Below, piece after piece: positions 1 to 11,935 of a stretch of 64,000 nt of DNA. The stretch covers positions 1,364,001 to 1,428,000 of the forward strand of contig JAOVFP010000016.1 in assembly GCA_025738555.1 (NCBI GenBank), given 5' to 3'. Each line of letters opens with the position of its first letter. The stretch's first letter is position 1. This stretch comes from Cyathus striatus (lineage: Eukaryota > Basidiomycota > Agaricomycetes > Agaricales > Nidulariaceae). The translations under genes were made by a program, and so were the position numbers. The notes under the pieces were generated by a model that saw only the letters and a list, made by a program, of their open reading frames with translations, did not search any database and was not told where the DNA came from.

Positions 1-2990
1 GAAAGCTGCAAGAGGCTCTGACACAACCAAGTGCAAAATCTGCACTTAACAATCTCAATGATCAACTTCATCCACCTCGAAAAATTGGTTCAGGACATAT
101 AGATCCAGAGCTAAACTTGTTTTTTAAGTCCAGAATGGATGGTATACAAGCTATGCTTGCATCATATACACACCCACTGTCAAAAACCTTCAATGCCTGG
201 GCTGCTTCATCTTTACAAGCAGCCATTACTTTAAATCAAGGAAGGCACTGTGCATGGAGGCTTTGCACCTTATCTTGGAAATTCATCCAGGATCACAAAA
301 TCCTTCCTATAAACATTACCTGATGAAGATCTAACAAATGATCTAAATCTTTACCTGCAAGAAATTGGTAATGAGATTTCAGGGAAGAAAATACAAGAAT
401 ACCTTAGTCAAGAAGATGTCCATTCTAAGCATGGAATTGACAAGGAGATCTGTGAGTGAACAGGACAGCAATATCTAAATGAACTGGGTTACCATTTCAC
501 TGAACCAAAAAAGGGGCAGTATGTTGATGGACATGAGAATCCAGCAGTTGTTGATTACTGAGATAATATCTATGTGCAAAAGTGGAAGACATTTTGGGAT
601 CAAATGATGACCTGGACAAAAGAAAACATACCTGAGCACCAAGAATCAGACATAATTGGCCATCATGCTATTGTCTGGTTTCATAATGAGTCAATCTTCT
701 ATGCTCATGACCATCAAAACAGGGGCTGGTTTCATAAAGATGCACCAGCCAAACCATATGCAAAAGGCAAAGGCACCTCACTTATGATTGCATATTATAT
801 TTCTGCAGACTTTGGATGGCTTTGTTCTTCAGACAAAAAGTGTTCAGCATGTTGAGTTATGAAGCCTGGAAAGAATCAAGATGGGTATTTCACAAATGAT
901 AAGATCTGTGAACAAGTGAAGGAGGTTATTAGCATTGTGCATGAATACTGGCCCCAGTACAAGCACATTTTCATATATGATAATGCCACAACTCACCTAA
1001 AGTGTCCAGATGATGCACTTTCTGCATGAATAATGCCAAAGAAGACCCCTGCACAGGGGAGAAATTGGGGAGCTCTTTACGCTCCCCCCCCATTACACGT
1101 GAATTTCATGTGAACTTCATGTGAATAGGTGAAGTTCATGTGAGATTCATGTGAAATTTAGGTGAACTTTTCAACATTATTTTTGCTGAATTTCAGTGAG
1201 AACACTGCTAACAATTTCACCTGAATTTCACATGAATTTCACATGAACTTCACCCATTCATGTGAAGTTCACATGAAAATTCACATAATATTCACCAGAA
1301 ATTCATGTGAAGTTTATACAACACTAGTAGTAGTAAACTTCAAATGTATTTCATTGTGTCACTTACTAATAATAAAAATAAATAAAGAGCAATAACAATA
1401 CACTCAGAGAGAATTGAACACCAGACCACAGAGTGCTGACTAACAATTTTTCCCACAGTAACACACTTTTTCACTACACCATGAGAGCTGGTATATAGAA
1501 ATAAATTCCCACACTATATACCCCCTTGACCCTCCGCTTTCTAATCACTTTGTCACATGATGGATAAATCACATGACCAAAAAAATATCGCACCATTGTT
1601 GATTCTTGCCACATCACTATTACCATCACCCACTCCCTCCCTCCTCCCTCTCTCCCCCCCTCTCTCCCTTCCTCTTCTTTCTCTCCCCCCTCCTTATTTT
1701 ATCTACCATGGCACCCTCAAGACTATATACAGCAAAAGCAAGATTGCAGGAAAGAGGGAAGCATACAATGAGTGGAGGGGCAGGATGATGAGTGGGAGGG
1801 GTGGGATGGCAAGATGAACAGAGCACATGATGAGTGGGTGAGGCAGGCTAGCACAGTGGATAGTGTGCATGATGAGTGCAGGGGGCAGGATAGTGAGTGG
1901 GATGAGGTGCACAACAAGCAGAGGAGCAGGATGGTGAGTGGGGAGGGCAGGATGGTAAGCAGGATGTGTGGCACAGTGAGCAGGGAGGTGGGCAGTGGCA
2001 TGAGAGGACAGGGTGGGACAATGGGTGGAAGGGCTGGAAAGCTGCATATTATGTAATATTACTTTTGCTTTGTAATATATAAATTAGTCACATGACCCAT
2101 AAATAAATTCATTTTCTTCTTGTTTTTAAGTGAATTTTGCCAGATTTTCACTTTAATTTCATGTAAACCACATGAATATCCATGAACCTATGATCTTCAG
2201 AAAATATTTAATACCACATGAAGTTCATGTAATTTCAGGTGAATTTCATGTAAATTTTATGTCAAATAGGTGACATTCATGTGATATTCATGGTGAAGGG
2301 GGGGGGGGAGTGTAAAGTACTGAAATTGGGGGTTTGAGGTTTCTAGACACAATGCAATAACTGGAACAGTCATTTGTAAGCCTGATGGCTCACCAGAGAA
2401 AATGAAAATTAACATGTCACCTGGGCAATTGGCAGATGGGATGCAACAGACACTCTATTTCCCAGAGGGGCATGAACAAGCTGGCATTTTCAAAGGAATG
2501 GCTATAATCCTAGAAGAGCAAGGCTACAGATATATGTCAAAAGTTCCAGCACAATGCAAACAATTTAAATGTGCACCTGCCACACCTGGTATCCCACAAT
2601 GTTGCTGTTGCCATCAAATTATCTACAATGAGTCTGACTTTGTAAATGTGAAGTCAAATCTTGAATCAACATGTGAAGATCTTGGTGTTTGCATCATATT
2701 CCTGCCAAAGTTTCACTGTGAGCTTAATTTCATAGAACAGTGCTGGGGATATGCAAAAAGAATATATTGTTTGAATCCAGAGTCATCATGTGAAGATGTT
2801 CTTGAGAGAAATACATTGGCAGCATTGGAATCCATACCTTTGCACACAATGTGATGATTTGTGAACAGGTCACTTAGGTTTATGGATACATATGAGAGGG
2901 GGTTGAATGGAAGACAGGCAGCATGGGCTGCATGAGTATACCATGGACATTGTGTCCTTCCAGCTGACATTTAAGATGAGCTTGAGAAAG
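1..2990 (+). pseudogene. Decayed DDE transposase of an Agaricomycete-type DNA transposon, left end outside the window
   Basis: Reading across frames gives a DDE endonuclease resembling the large 'DDE superfamily' proteins of Agaricomycetes. The three acidic motifs are visible: ISADFGWL near 809-832, IYDNATTH near 976-999, and ELNFIEQCWG near 2718-2747. The C-terminus then continues out of the open frame as FVNRSLRF and a Gly/Ala-rich tail to about 2990. At least seven in-frame TGA codons interrupt it (457, 559, 853, 1027, 2852, 2855, 2933), mostly where the family has Arg, so CGA-to-TGA decay is likely; there is also one frameshift near 322. The frame is cut at 1070 by the element at 1071-2321, and joining the two sides at the duplicated target keeps the frame. 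Family memory supports the DDE call; the exact superfamily (Tc1/mariner-like) is inferred only from the LNxIE-W type third motif. Confidence 0.8.
1071..2321. mobile_element. 1.25 kb non-autonomous TIR element inserted in the DDE pseudogene
   Basis: The ends are inverted repeats: AGCTCTTTACGCTCCCCC at the left and AGTACTTTACACTCCCCC read inward from the right. GAAATTGGGG is directly repeated at 1061-1070 and 2322-2331, a target duplication of up to 10 bp. The subterminal zones (1090-1320 and 2160-2300) are crowded with variants of TTCACATGAA and its complement. The centre (1606-2050) is a CT/GA-rich low-complexity block; the overlapping ORFs there are composition artefacts. No transposase is present. 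A 9-10 bp duplication suggests a Mutator-like parent, but a family with 8-bp duplications cannot be excluded. Confidence 0.85.
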
Positions 2991-3330
2991 CAAATGTCCT
3001 TTAGGTATCTCACAAGAAGATGAGAAGATATATCATGGTTCTCAGCGCTGAGCACTGAGCAATATCCAAGTAATTGATCAGCTTCTGAGACTGATATAGA
3101 ATAAAAACAAGAAAATACTACTTCTCAGTGAGTATTTACTCAAAAATTATGAAATTTCGTAGATATACTCTATTCATTCATATATATAAATGCCTCAAGT
3201 TATATTCTCAATAATGTATCATACTATCACTATATTACCTTTTCAAAGAATAATTTCCTTTTTTAGATGGATTGTCACAACAAAATAACACTCACATGAT
3301 GTTGGTTGATTATGAAAGTTATCTACCTTA

Positions 3331-6300
3331 CAATAATTACATCAATTCCAATCTTTTGAAGGTACAGAGTGTAATTGTATAATACGAGACTATTATTACA
3401 ACAAATGTACCTGATATTTATCTAGCTATTTCTTTAACTTTATAACTTTTCTTAAAAGTTTCATTACTATGTTTTCTTTTTTTCCTTTAACTAATTGTTT
3501 GTCATTATCAGTGTTTAGAGAAATGACTAAAACTCTGCCAGAGGAAGTACCAAAGATAACTTGGTAATTATTTATTAATACTGTGCTTGACTTTGATGGT
3601 CTGAAAGGAGGAGGAAGCCAGAACAATCTTAAACCTGCCAATATAATCCAGTTACCTATAACCAAGTTGATATCAAGATCATCAGATATAGATAAAGGAT
3701 CAATCATTGTGAATGTTGAGAGTGAAAATGCTTCTGCATTATTGACAACAATGTATCTTTCATTAATGCTGAAACTAATATTGTATATTGCAGTAGAAAA
3801 ATTCAATGTTTTTATACAGGTGCCATTTTCAGCATTCCACACTATGACTGTGTGCTCATCTGAGCCAGAAACAATGATGGCTCCATCCTGTGAGATGGCA
3901 ACTGAGTTGACCCAGTTAGAATGGCCTTGAAGCTCCTTGATAAGTTTTCCACTATGGGAATTCCACACTCTGACTGTCCTGTCATCTGAGCCAGAAACAA
4001 TGGTGGTCCCATCCTGTGAGATGGCTACTGACCTGACCCCACCTGAATGGCCTTGAAGCTTATTGATAAGTTTACCACTATGGGAACTCCACACTCTGAC
4101 TATCCTGTCATCTGTGCCAGACACAATGGTGGTCCCATCCTGTGAGATGGCAACTGACCTGACCCAGCCTGAATGGCCTTGAAGCTCATTGATAAGTTTT
4201 CCACTATGGGAATTCCACACTCTGACTGTGCTGTCATATGAAACAGAAACAATGGTGGTCCCATCTTGAGAGATGGCAACTGAAGTGACCACATCTGAAT
4301 GGCCTTGAAGCTCATTGATAATTTTTCTGCTGGGGGAATTCCACACTCTGATTGTCCTGTCTTCTGAACCAGAAACAATAGTGGTCCCATCCTGAGAGAT
4401 GGCAACTGAGGTGATCCAGCTTGAATGGCCTTGAAGCTCATTGATAAAATTTCCACCATGGGAATTCCACACTCTGATTGTCCTGTCTCCTGAGCCAGAA
4501 ACAATCATGGTCCCATCCTGAGAGATAGCAACTGAGGTGATGTGGCTTGAATGGCCTTGAAGCTCATTGATAAGTTTTCCACTATGAGAATTCCACACTC
4601 TGACTGTGTTGTCATATGAGCCAGAAATAATGGTGGTCCCATCCTGGGAGATCACAACTGAGGTGACTGAGCTTGAATGGCCTTGAAGCTCATTGATAAG
4701 TTTTCCACTATGGGAATTCCACACTCTGACTGTCCTGTCATCTGAGCCAGAAACAATCATGGTCCCATCCTGAGAGATAGCAACTGAGTTGACCGACCTT
4801 GAATGGCCTTGAAGCTCATTGATAATTTTTCCACTATGGGAATTCCACACTCTGACTGTCCTGTCATCTGAGCCAGAAACAGTGGTGGTCCCATCCTGAG
4901 AGATAGCAACTGAGTTGACTGAACTTGAATAGCCCTGAAGCTCATTGATAAGTTTTCCACTATGGGAATTCCACACTCTGACTGACCCATCATATGATCC
5001 TGATATTATATACTTTCCATTATATGAAATTGTCACAGAACTTGCAGAACCAGAAAAACATGTAAATTCATTGATTAATTCACCTGTTTTGGTATTCCAT
5101 ATTCTTATTATATTATCTTCACAACCTGATACAATTTGATTATTATCTGATGTTAGTGCAACTGACTTTACACTTTCAGAATGACCTTCCAATACTCGTA
5201 TACATGGATCCCAGTACTTGTTGTATCCTTGTATTACTTTTACTCTCTTTAGCTGATGTTGATAAGTCTTGTACAACAAAGTTTCTTGTGGAGTAAATAA
5301 AAGTGCAGTCTGATAAACCTGCAATGCATATAACTTAATCAAATCAAAGCTCTGCAGAATAAATCTCTCTGCATCATTTAATAGTTCCATACATTCATAT
5401 GGAAACAACTTCTAATTTTTAGTTAGCATGCTAAAGTTGATAAAATATAAACTAATCTCACCAGGCAATTCCTCCACAATCTTACACCTTCAAGTGCTCT
5501 TGGTAATTGACCACATAGTGATATTACTTCAAGCCACTGTAGTAGATACTCAAATATAAAAGTTGTAGCTAGGTGGGTCAACTCATCATTAATTTCAGAT
5601 TCTGCTAGATGAAAAATCCAATATGTACTAGCATACACAATTGCATCATTTATAGGATGATTGATAGGTATTTCACTGTTTGCAATTGACATATCCATAA
5701 CATTACAAATATTCATCTTCAGGCTCTTCTTCAATACATTTATACAGTTAATTGTAATTGATGCATGACTCTTTTTAGCATCAATATGGAATTTTACATC
5801 TTGACACCTCTCTTTATTTGTAAGAAAATCATGAAATGATAAATGAAAGGCATATACAGGCAATTCAGAATCTGGTGGTGGTACTAATAAAATTGACTTC
5901 AAGTCTAGAAGCATGTCATAAGTGTTTTTATCTCTGTGGCTTAAACTCTGAATTTCCAATATTGCTTGATATGTCAATTGCTTGAAACTTAATATGATAA
6001 TGCTTATCACTGCTTGAAATATGTCATATTCCCAATATTGAGAATTTGCTCCAAGGAACAGGATATTCATATACATATTGTCAAGAGACTTATGTCTATT
6101 TCTGCTATCAGATTCAGCATATTTGTTTTCCAAAATGAATTTCAGCTTTCTTTCAATCTCATGTGGCCCACGCACATTCTGGATGAATTTAATTGCTGTA
6201 CTTGCAGCAATAAATAGTCCAGAACACATTTCAATAAGTTTACTTTCATCATCATCTTTTAGCCACACCTTTTCACCAGGCATCTTGTCAGACTCTTCTT

Positions 6301-7560
6301 TGATGTATAGCCTAATATCAGAATTTACTTGTGAGAGCTCAATGTTGTGTAATATAAATGAACTGGTTAATGATTTCACTATTCTGCCTTCAAAAAGATA
6401 TTCAAGTGATGCCTCTGGGCGACTGGTGATAAAGAATTTAATTGGAAATTTGAAACTGCTGAGATTTTCAGCTAATATCTTCACTATGTTTGATTCCACC
6501 TCCTGTTGACATTCATCTAGTGCATCAAGAACAACTACTGGTATAATACCATTTATATCTTTTCTTATATTCATAATTGGGTCTAATATCAATCTCTGTA
6601 GCTGAAATAAAAGTGATGATCTGACAATTGAATCATTTTGTGCAACTTTCTTCATGATTTCATTCTGTAGTTGTGGAATTTGCTTCCCCAATTGATAGGC
6701 CAATGTTTTAATGACATTTGTAACTTCACTCCTATCTTTGTAATCTCTAGAGAAGAAGAAAGATGCTCCATTCTTGTGGTATTTATGAGCAACACTGTGT
6801 GCAACAGTAGATTTTCCAGTTCCAGCTAAACCAGATAGCCAGAAGATAGATGCTACTTCATTTGAAGTAATCCAGTTATCAATTTCATGTAAAAGATTAA
6901 TTCTAGTTCCAGGAGTACACCCAGTAGCACCTTCTCTTTCATAAGAATCATAAGCAGCTCCAAAGATTGGACTCAGTTTCTCAGCTACAATATCCTTCGG
7001 TTCAAAAATGGTTTGATTAATATTTGTTATTTTATGAGCAGTGTTGATTGTTGCATTATCACTTATGTGAACAGGTCCTGTGGTCCCAGTAAATGATTGA
7101 GACCCTGTATTGTGTATTTGTGTATTTTGCTTTTGCTGTGTGTAATTCAGAGAGTCATTATCACATTCTTTTAGACTAGACTTACAATTGTAGCAGATGG
7201 TAGGTTAGGCACATGTGACAACGTGACATTCTCGACGACGTTAGAGGAGTGAGACTCGCAATTGTCGATGTGCTTGAGTGGTTGAGACATATACAGTGGT
7301 TTGTGCGTTGCGTAGTAATGGGGGGAAGCATCATACTACGTGATGATACATATATATATATGAATCCCTCGAAATACACGCTGCATGCACATGTCAATCT
7401 ATATCAGACAGATGAATGACATAGTTTCATATCAGCTGATAGTTTATCAAGGAAACGAAGATGAAGGTTGGTGATATATCATATCTATCAGAAGTTTCCT
7501 AATGTGTTCAACGAGGCAGTCCATATGAGCTATCTTCCCACAGGAAATTACGGTACTGGT
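3331..7560. repeat. Segmental duplication, copy 1 (partner at 57931-61040)
   Basis: From about 3331 (CAATAATTACATCAATTCC) through the 3' flank, the whole NACHT-WD40 gene and its promoter region to about 7550 (CCATATGAGC, CTTCCCACAGG), this segment matches 57931-61040 in the same orientation. Outside the left boundary the sequences are unrelated. On the right, related HAM1-like remnants continue beyond both copies, so the original duplication may have been longer. The stretch 3000-3330 to its left holds nothing I recognise. Confidence 0.85.
3426..7290 (-). CDS. NACHT-WD40 STAND (NLR-like) protein, apparently intact
   Basis: Three exons: 7186-7290, 5462-7135 and 3426-5411. Both introns are 50 bp (GTAAGT...ACACAG with CTGAAT; GTGAGA...ATTAG with GCTAAC) and in phase 0, giving about 1254 aa. 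Residues 1-110 are a short N-terminal region with a GPVHISDNATINTA stretch resembling the glycine/His-Ile motifs that precede fungal NACHT domains, followed by TGCTPGTR. The NACHT domain has Walker A GLAGTGKST (about 137-145), Walker B VVVLDALDEC (about 235-244) and FFITSRPE (about 269-276). Residues about 668-1128 are 11 WD40 repeats of exactly 42 aa, most nearly identical (SVAISQDGTT, TVRVWNSHSGK), then a 125-aa tail. Such proteins are NTP-driven, oligomerising sensors in fungal non-self recognition and cell death; the ligand is unknown. A TATA-like run lies at 7350-7362, about 60 bp before the ATG. No recognisable N-terminal effector domain is fused. Confidence 0.93.
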
Positions 7561-8520
7561 ACGTTACTTCCCATTCGTTGCATTCTTCCCAACCCACCTT
7601 TTCTTCTCATTCCGCTTCCCCACTCGGTTTTACCTTCCCATCTCCTATTTCATCCCAATGTCCATTCTCGTATCTTTCATGACGCACCTACTAACTATAA
7701 GCCCATCCCAGTAGCCGTTGAACACATCGGAAATTCGAACCATGCTCACCCTTCTTCAATAGCATCGAAATCGGCTGGCTGCGATACGAATCATCGCCCG
7801 GAACCCCCCCCCCCCCCCGCACACATCCTTTTGGAGGCTGCTTGCAGTGTGACACCTGATCAAGAACGGCTCGCTGAAGTCGACGAGAGCGCCTGGGTGG
7901 GAGAGCTACTCATTGAGATAATCTCCCCGTTTGGGTGACATCTAATACGAAGTAGGGAAACGTGCGAGGGAGTTGAGAGAGGAAGCGTCGATTGGGAAGG
8001 AGGGGGCCTGCAGAGGGAGCAATAGAAGACGCTGGTTGAGGTGTCGATAATATGGAGGATATTACAGAGATGTGGAGGGGGGTATGGCCTTTACGCGACG
8101 TGCAGGTTAGTACATTCCTCGAGAAGGGTTTTGTAGAGTATATGCTGATGTTTTCCCCGATGAAGGACAACAGGTGCGACTGTATACTACAATAGTCACA
8201 CTCTCTCTTCCTCGTCCTCATATCTCAAGGGAAGCAGTGGACTTCCCTTCACCTTCCGTTCCGTCCCTACGCGGCATTCGCATGCTGAATCTGCTCTGCT
8301 TCGGTACGCACAGAACCCGAACACCGAAAACACGCAGACTGCCCAATCATCTCGCAGCCAGTGTTTTCGTGCAGGTACACTCGCCAGCATCCCTACTTCT
8401 GAGAACGCTATTCAGAACCCCTAATTACCGCTTGCAGTACTCGATCCTTGAGAGGTTTGAGACTGGGATGAGTACGGACACGCCAAGTTTCTAGGGTTGG
8501 CTTCGATCTTCACCAAATAT
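7439..8520 (+). pseudogene. HAM1_N (DUF5923)-like gene remnant, copy A
   Basis: The exon after a GTACGT...CCCAG intron (7559-7711) begins AVEHIGNS and carries PDQERLAEVDES (about 7855-7890), which matches the linker after the first helical block of HAM1-like proteins and the better preserved minus-strand copy at 35.5-51.5 kb. Further on, the 8150-8190 stretch reads like the MRDRIPQQ exon of the other copies. A C-tract (7806-7818) and frame changes break it. HAM1-family proteins are large fungal proteins linked to hyphal fusion and to lipid-binding-like folds. Not expected to be functional. 7439-7560 is shared with 60908-61040. Confidence 0.55.
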
Positions 8521-8726
8521 TTCTCTCGAGATCGCATAAGCTATTCTTGTGAACTATATGTCTGATTTCTTTGAGCATCTTGAATCACATCGTAGAGTGC
8601 ACATACTTGTCGAGATTCTATAGATAGTTTATATCACCTCTTTTCTGCGAAAACGTCAGACCAGCTCAGGAGACAACGTCGTAGCTGCCTGTGACCGTTC
8701 CTAAATCGTTTGTTAACTGCCTGGGT

Positions 8727-9515
8727 GCGTTTGTAATGGATTGGGAAAGCTGTCCCGCTTAGGCGTTCCCTTCGTCGCACCTTTCCTCTCAACTTCGACT
8801 CCTGTTTTCTGTGTCTACACCATCCCGTTGTTATCATCTATAGAACTCCAAGCAGAGGTACAGCTCCGCTTGCATTCATATCCAACGCTTTGATACATAC
8901 ACTCCCTTTCCTAGTGTCTAGTGGGTCTTTGTCAGCCATAGCGACGCCCTGTCTAGAAACATTCCTATCTAAACCTTGTCGACGACATGACAAGCTTATG
9001 CGGTTCATCCACTTACGACATCTTGTCGACACAGGCATCCCGTCCCTAGTGTCATTTACTTTCCTCCTTGACCTACACGCTAGTAGCTCTCGCAGACGGC
9101 CACGTATACGACATTCCGACTCCTCGTTGTCCATGGATAAGCTAAGGCTTGGTGAGATTGAAGCAACAGCTCGGGAAATGACGTAAAGGCTTTGTCAAAG
9201 CACCCAGGGCATGTACAGTTCGTTTTTCCCTTCCCTCCCCCACGAGTTACCTACGTTCAGTCCTTCTTGATACAGACCACTAATCCCGCCGTCCATTGTC
9301 CCCTTTTCTTCCTTCTCTCCCTACTTGATTCCCCACGCACCTCTTCCTGTTCCTGTTTTCTTCTCCTACTGTTATCTCAAACCTCGCGCTGACGCACACC
9401 CAAATACATCATTGAAACACATCGCTACCAATGAGCTTCTCGAGCTGTTCATTGGTACACCGGAGACGTCTATGTCATGGAGTACAAGGCCGCCTAGGGT
9501 GGATAAGAAGGATGG
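8727..9515. repeat. Unassigned repeat shared with 61236-61960
   Basis: About 0.8 kb with clear similarity to 61236-61960 in the same order (TGGATTGGGAAAGCTGT, CTCAACTTCGACTCCTG, CTCGTTGTCCATGGATAAG). The other copy has TG or CA at many positions where this one has CG. No protein could be recognised on either strand; the short ORFs here are not conserved in frame between the copies. It sits between two HAM1-like remnants and may be an intron or untranslated part of that gene. Confidence 0.6.
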
Positions 9516-10490
9516 TATGTCTTTTCCCATTGTATTCTTCCCCACTCATCCAATCCTCTCTTTCCACTCACTCGCTACGTTTTTCTTCGCACCTCCTCTT
9601 TCTCCTCTTTCTTGTATCTTTCATAATGCTCTTACTAACAATAACTCTGTCCTAACAGCTGTTAAACAATTCTGAAACAGTCCTCAATATTAGCAAAGCA
9701 GGCAAGCAGCCTACATTATTGGCCGGAAACCTCCTACACGCATCATTTCGGAGGCCGCTGGCAGCTTGGCACCCTATCAAGAACAAGTTGCTCAAGTCGA
9801 TGGGAGCACCTAGGTAGGAGAACTACGCATGGCGACAATTCTCCCGTCTGGGTGATGTGCAATTCGATGCGGGGAAGGGCGTTAATTGGGGAGGAGCAGA
9901 GGGAGCAGAGGACGCCGTAAAGGATGCTGTCTGAGGTTGAAGGTGCCAACGATACGGGAATGTTACGGAGATGGGGAGAGGGTTATAAGCCCTGTAAGTG
10001 ACATGCAGGTTAGTACATTCCTCGACAAGGGTTTTGAAGAGTAGATACTTATTTTTTCTTTGATGAAGGACAACGTGCGGTACCGCGTCCCACGACAGAC
10101 AATCTCACTCTTCGTCTTATCTCAAGGGAGGAAGTCGACTTCCCTTCCCTTCCCCGCCTATTCTCCTGCATGAAACTTGCATGCTGACTCGGCTTCGCTT
10201 CGCTATATACATGTAATCCTCCAATGCCAAATACACACCGAATACCAACCATCCATCCACTGGATCCTAGTATTCATCGAGACCTACTTCATGCACCCTC
10301 GCAACAAGTTTTTACAGAAGTTCCAGCGTATCCCCTTTGTAAATCGTGCTTTTCTAAGTTTTTACCTGATCTTCAACCGCATATATGTGAACAGTCGAAT
10401 GATGTTTCGTACTACGCTCAATGAATTCTTCATGAATTACCACCTTAATCTCGAATGTGTAACGAGCAGTTCTCTCCGAGGATTGTTTTT
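9515..10490 (+). pseudogene. HAM1_N (DUF5923)-like gene remnant, copy B
   Basis: Intron GTATGT...CTAACAG (9515-9658) is followed by an exon beginning AVKQF, with a stop at the TGA, then PYQEQVAQVDGST (about 9771-9810), the equivalent of PDQERLAEVDES in copy A. About 10069-10110 corresponds to the MRDRIPQQ exon. About 10245-10480 reads SIHWILVFIETYFM, matching the QxSIRWLLxxIEEY region of HAM1-like proteins, then a tail (CKSCFSKFLPDLQP) that is nearly identical to the last 170 bp of the window. Several stops and frame changes; a pseudogene. Confidence 0.55.
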
Positions 10491-10616
10491 TGTCTGATTA
10501 CAACCCGCGGATCGATTATCTAGTGAGCCATTTGTATTAAAATTCTCCCATGCATGCGCTTTTAATTACAATACGTACAATAGGTGGCTACTCTATATAT
10601 ATCGTGTAATCGATTA

Positions 10617-10936
10617 CAGCTAGATACGAAACGATAGAGAATCCATTTCTAAAGTCCAGTTGGAGACTTGTTTGGCTTTGGAGCTCGGCATATACAAACG
10701 GAAACCGGCATCACTGCCACAGCTAGTGGCCCGAATTAAGTGAACTCCAAGTCTCTGCCATCCGCCCTGGTACTAGTGCCCTGCAGCTTATGTACTGTAA
10801 ATCTCATTGACATTGAGCATCGAATGTTGACAAAATAGGCAGTACCGGTTTCTATTTGTACATGCCGAGCTCCAAAGCCAAACAAGTCTCCAACTGGACT
10901 TTAGAAATGGATTCTCTATCGTTTCGTATCTAGCTG
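10617..10936. mobile_element. 320-bp hairpin MITE with TA target duplication (Tc1/mariner type)
   Basis: Inverted arms of about 92 bp start CAGCTAGATACGAAACG; a few differences lie near the inner ends (CATATACAAACG against CATGTACAAATAG). TA flanks both sides (10615-10616, 10937-10938). The related locus at 22931-22950 reads GTAATCGATTATCGTGC with a single TA, that is, the site without the insertion. Too short to encode a protein. The superfamily is inferred from TA and small size. Confidence 0.9.
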
Positions 10937-11236
10937 TATCATGCTGAATCCATCTCATGCATGTTGGACCTCGTGACACGAAGTGTCTATCGATGAATTA
11001 CCAGGAATTACCTTTGGAACTTGCAAGCGTTTCCCTTTTCAACGCAAATGGCACCTATCGATGGACTATTATAAGTACATCCAGGTTCTCTTTGCCATGA
11101 TCTCTTATCGATAATCGCAGTCGTTCACACATAGGCGATTGCCAACTGGTGGTAAGCACATACGTACGGGCCAATCGATTACATTAGTTGTTGGGATTTC
11201 AGCCGGCACTTCGATATCTAGTGGATTGGTCGTGTG

Positions 11237-11480
11237 TTATGTAAGCGAGAGGGTAGGGGATCATTGGAGAACATGGTACCACATGTTGGAATATATAGGA
11301 AGAGTATGGTAGTATCTGGAGTAGAATTTGGTAGAATATAGTACTATACACTAGAAAATAGTAGTTACTTGTCTATTATGTATATAAGTCCTCTGTATGA
11401 GGCACTAGCAATCTCAAGTTCTCATTCACACTTTAAAACAAACACTCAAAATCACAACATTAGTCTCAATAATACTGAGT
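11237..11480 (+). mobile_element. Possible solo LTR or LTR fragment
   Basis: About 245 bp are present here but absent from the related stretch at 23210-23240. The segment holds TGTTGGAATATATAGG (about 11284), a TATATAAGTCC promoter-like element followed by ACTCTCA/CACTTTAAAAC-type text, and CAACA at about 11460, all in the style of a small copia LTR. No matching 5-bp target duplication was found, so the limits are approximate. 10937-11236 and 11481-11651 are anonymous sequence related to 22940-23475. Confidence 0.35.
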
Positions 11481-11660
11481 ACATTACCTGTGGAGGCGAT
11501 TAACTGACACCTTATCATCTATCTGTTGAGTATAATTATACCTTTCATCACACAATTGTCGATTACATAGATAATATCTTGATATGAAGAAACACAATTC
11601 AGATGTAGGTGACATAAGTATCAATGAGAGTGTGAGGAAGGAGTTGAAGTACTGAGACTC

Positions 11661-11905
11661 TAGACCGGTAGCCAGTCGGTTACATGCAAGCACGTGATAT
11701 GAACGATTGTATCATGTCGATATACCGACCAGTCCAACTCGTCGAATTTAGGAGGGGTAAAAGTTATCGGTGTTAAGGGTTCAAAAAATCTCCTTTTTGG
11801 CATTTTCGGAATTGGACCGTTCTCACGTACACTGCTCACGCCCTTTGCACATTCCTCCCTTTCCTCCCTCCCTCCCTTCTCCTCCCTCCCTTCTTTCCCT
11901 CCGCT
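11661..11905 (+). repeat. Left TIR (about 245 bp) of the DUF6589-RecQ element
   Basis: Runs from TAGACCGGTAGCC through GGAGGGGTAAAAGTTA (11766) and ATCGGTGTTAAGGG into a CT-rich tract ending about 11905, just upstream of the ATG at 11936. The substitutions I noticed against the right arm are transitions at CpG in one or both arms. The CT-rich tract next to the ATG is typical of basidiomycete core promoters. Confidence 0.88.
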
Positions 11906-11935
11906 GTTCTTCCATCCCCCAAGCTCTTACTCAGT

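Noticed and set aside
1606..2056. Overlapping ORFs on both strands
   Set aside because: CT/GA-rich low-complexity interior of a non-autonomous element; Pro/Ser or Gly/Arg-rich products only.
3840..4990. Long array of 126-bp direct DNA repeats, satellite- or CRISPR-like
   Set aside because: The period is exactly 42 codons and the reverse strand encodes WD40 repeats; it is coding sequence.
4100..4993. ORFs of 78-134 aa in another minus-strand frame of the WD array
   Set aside because: They are frame shadows created by the repeated codons and stop at repeat boundaries.
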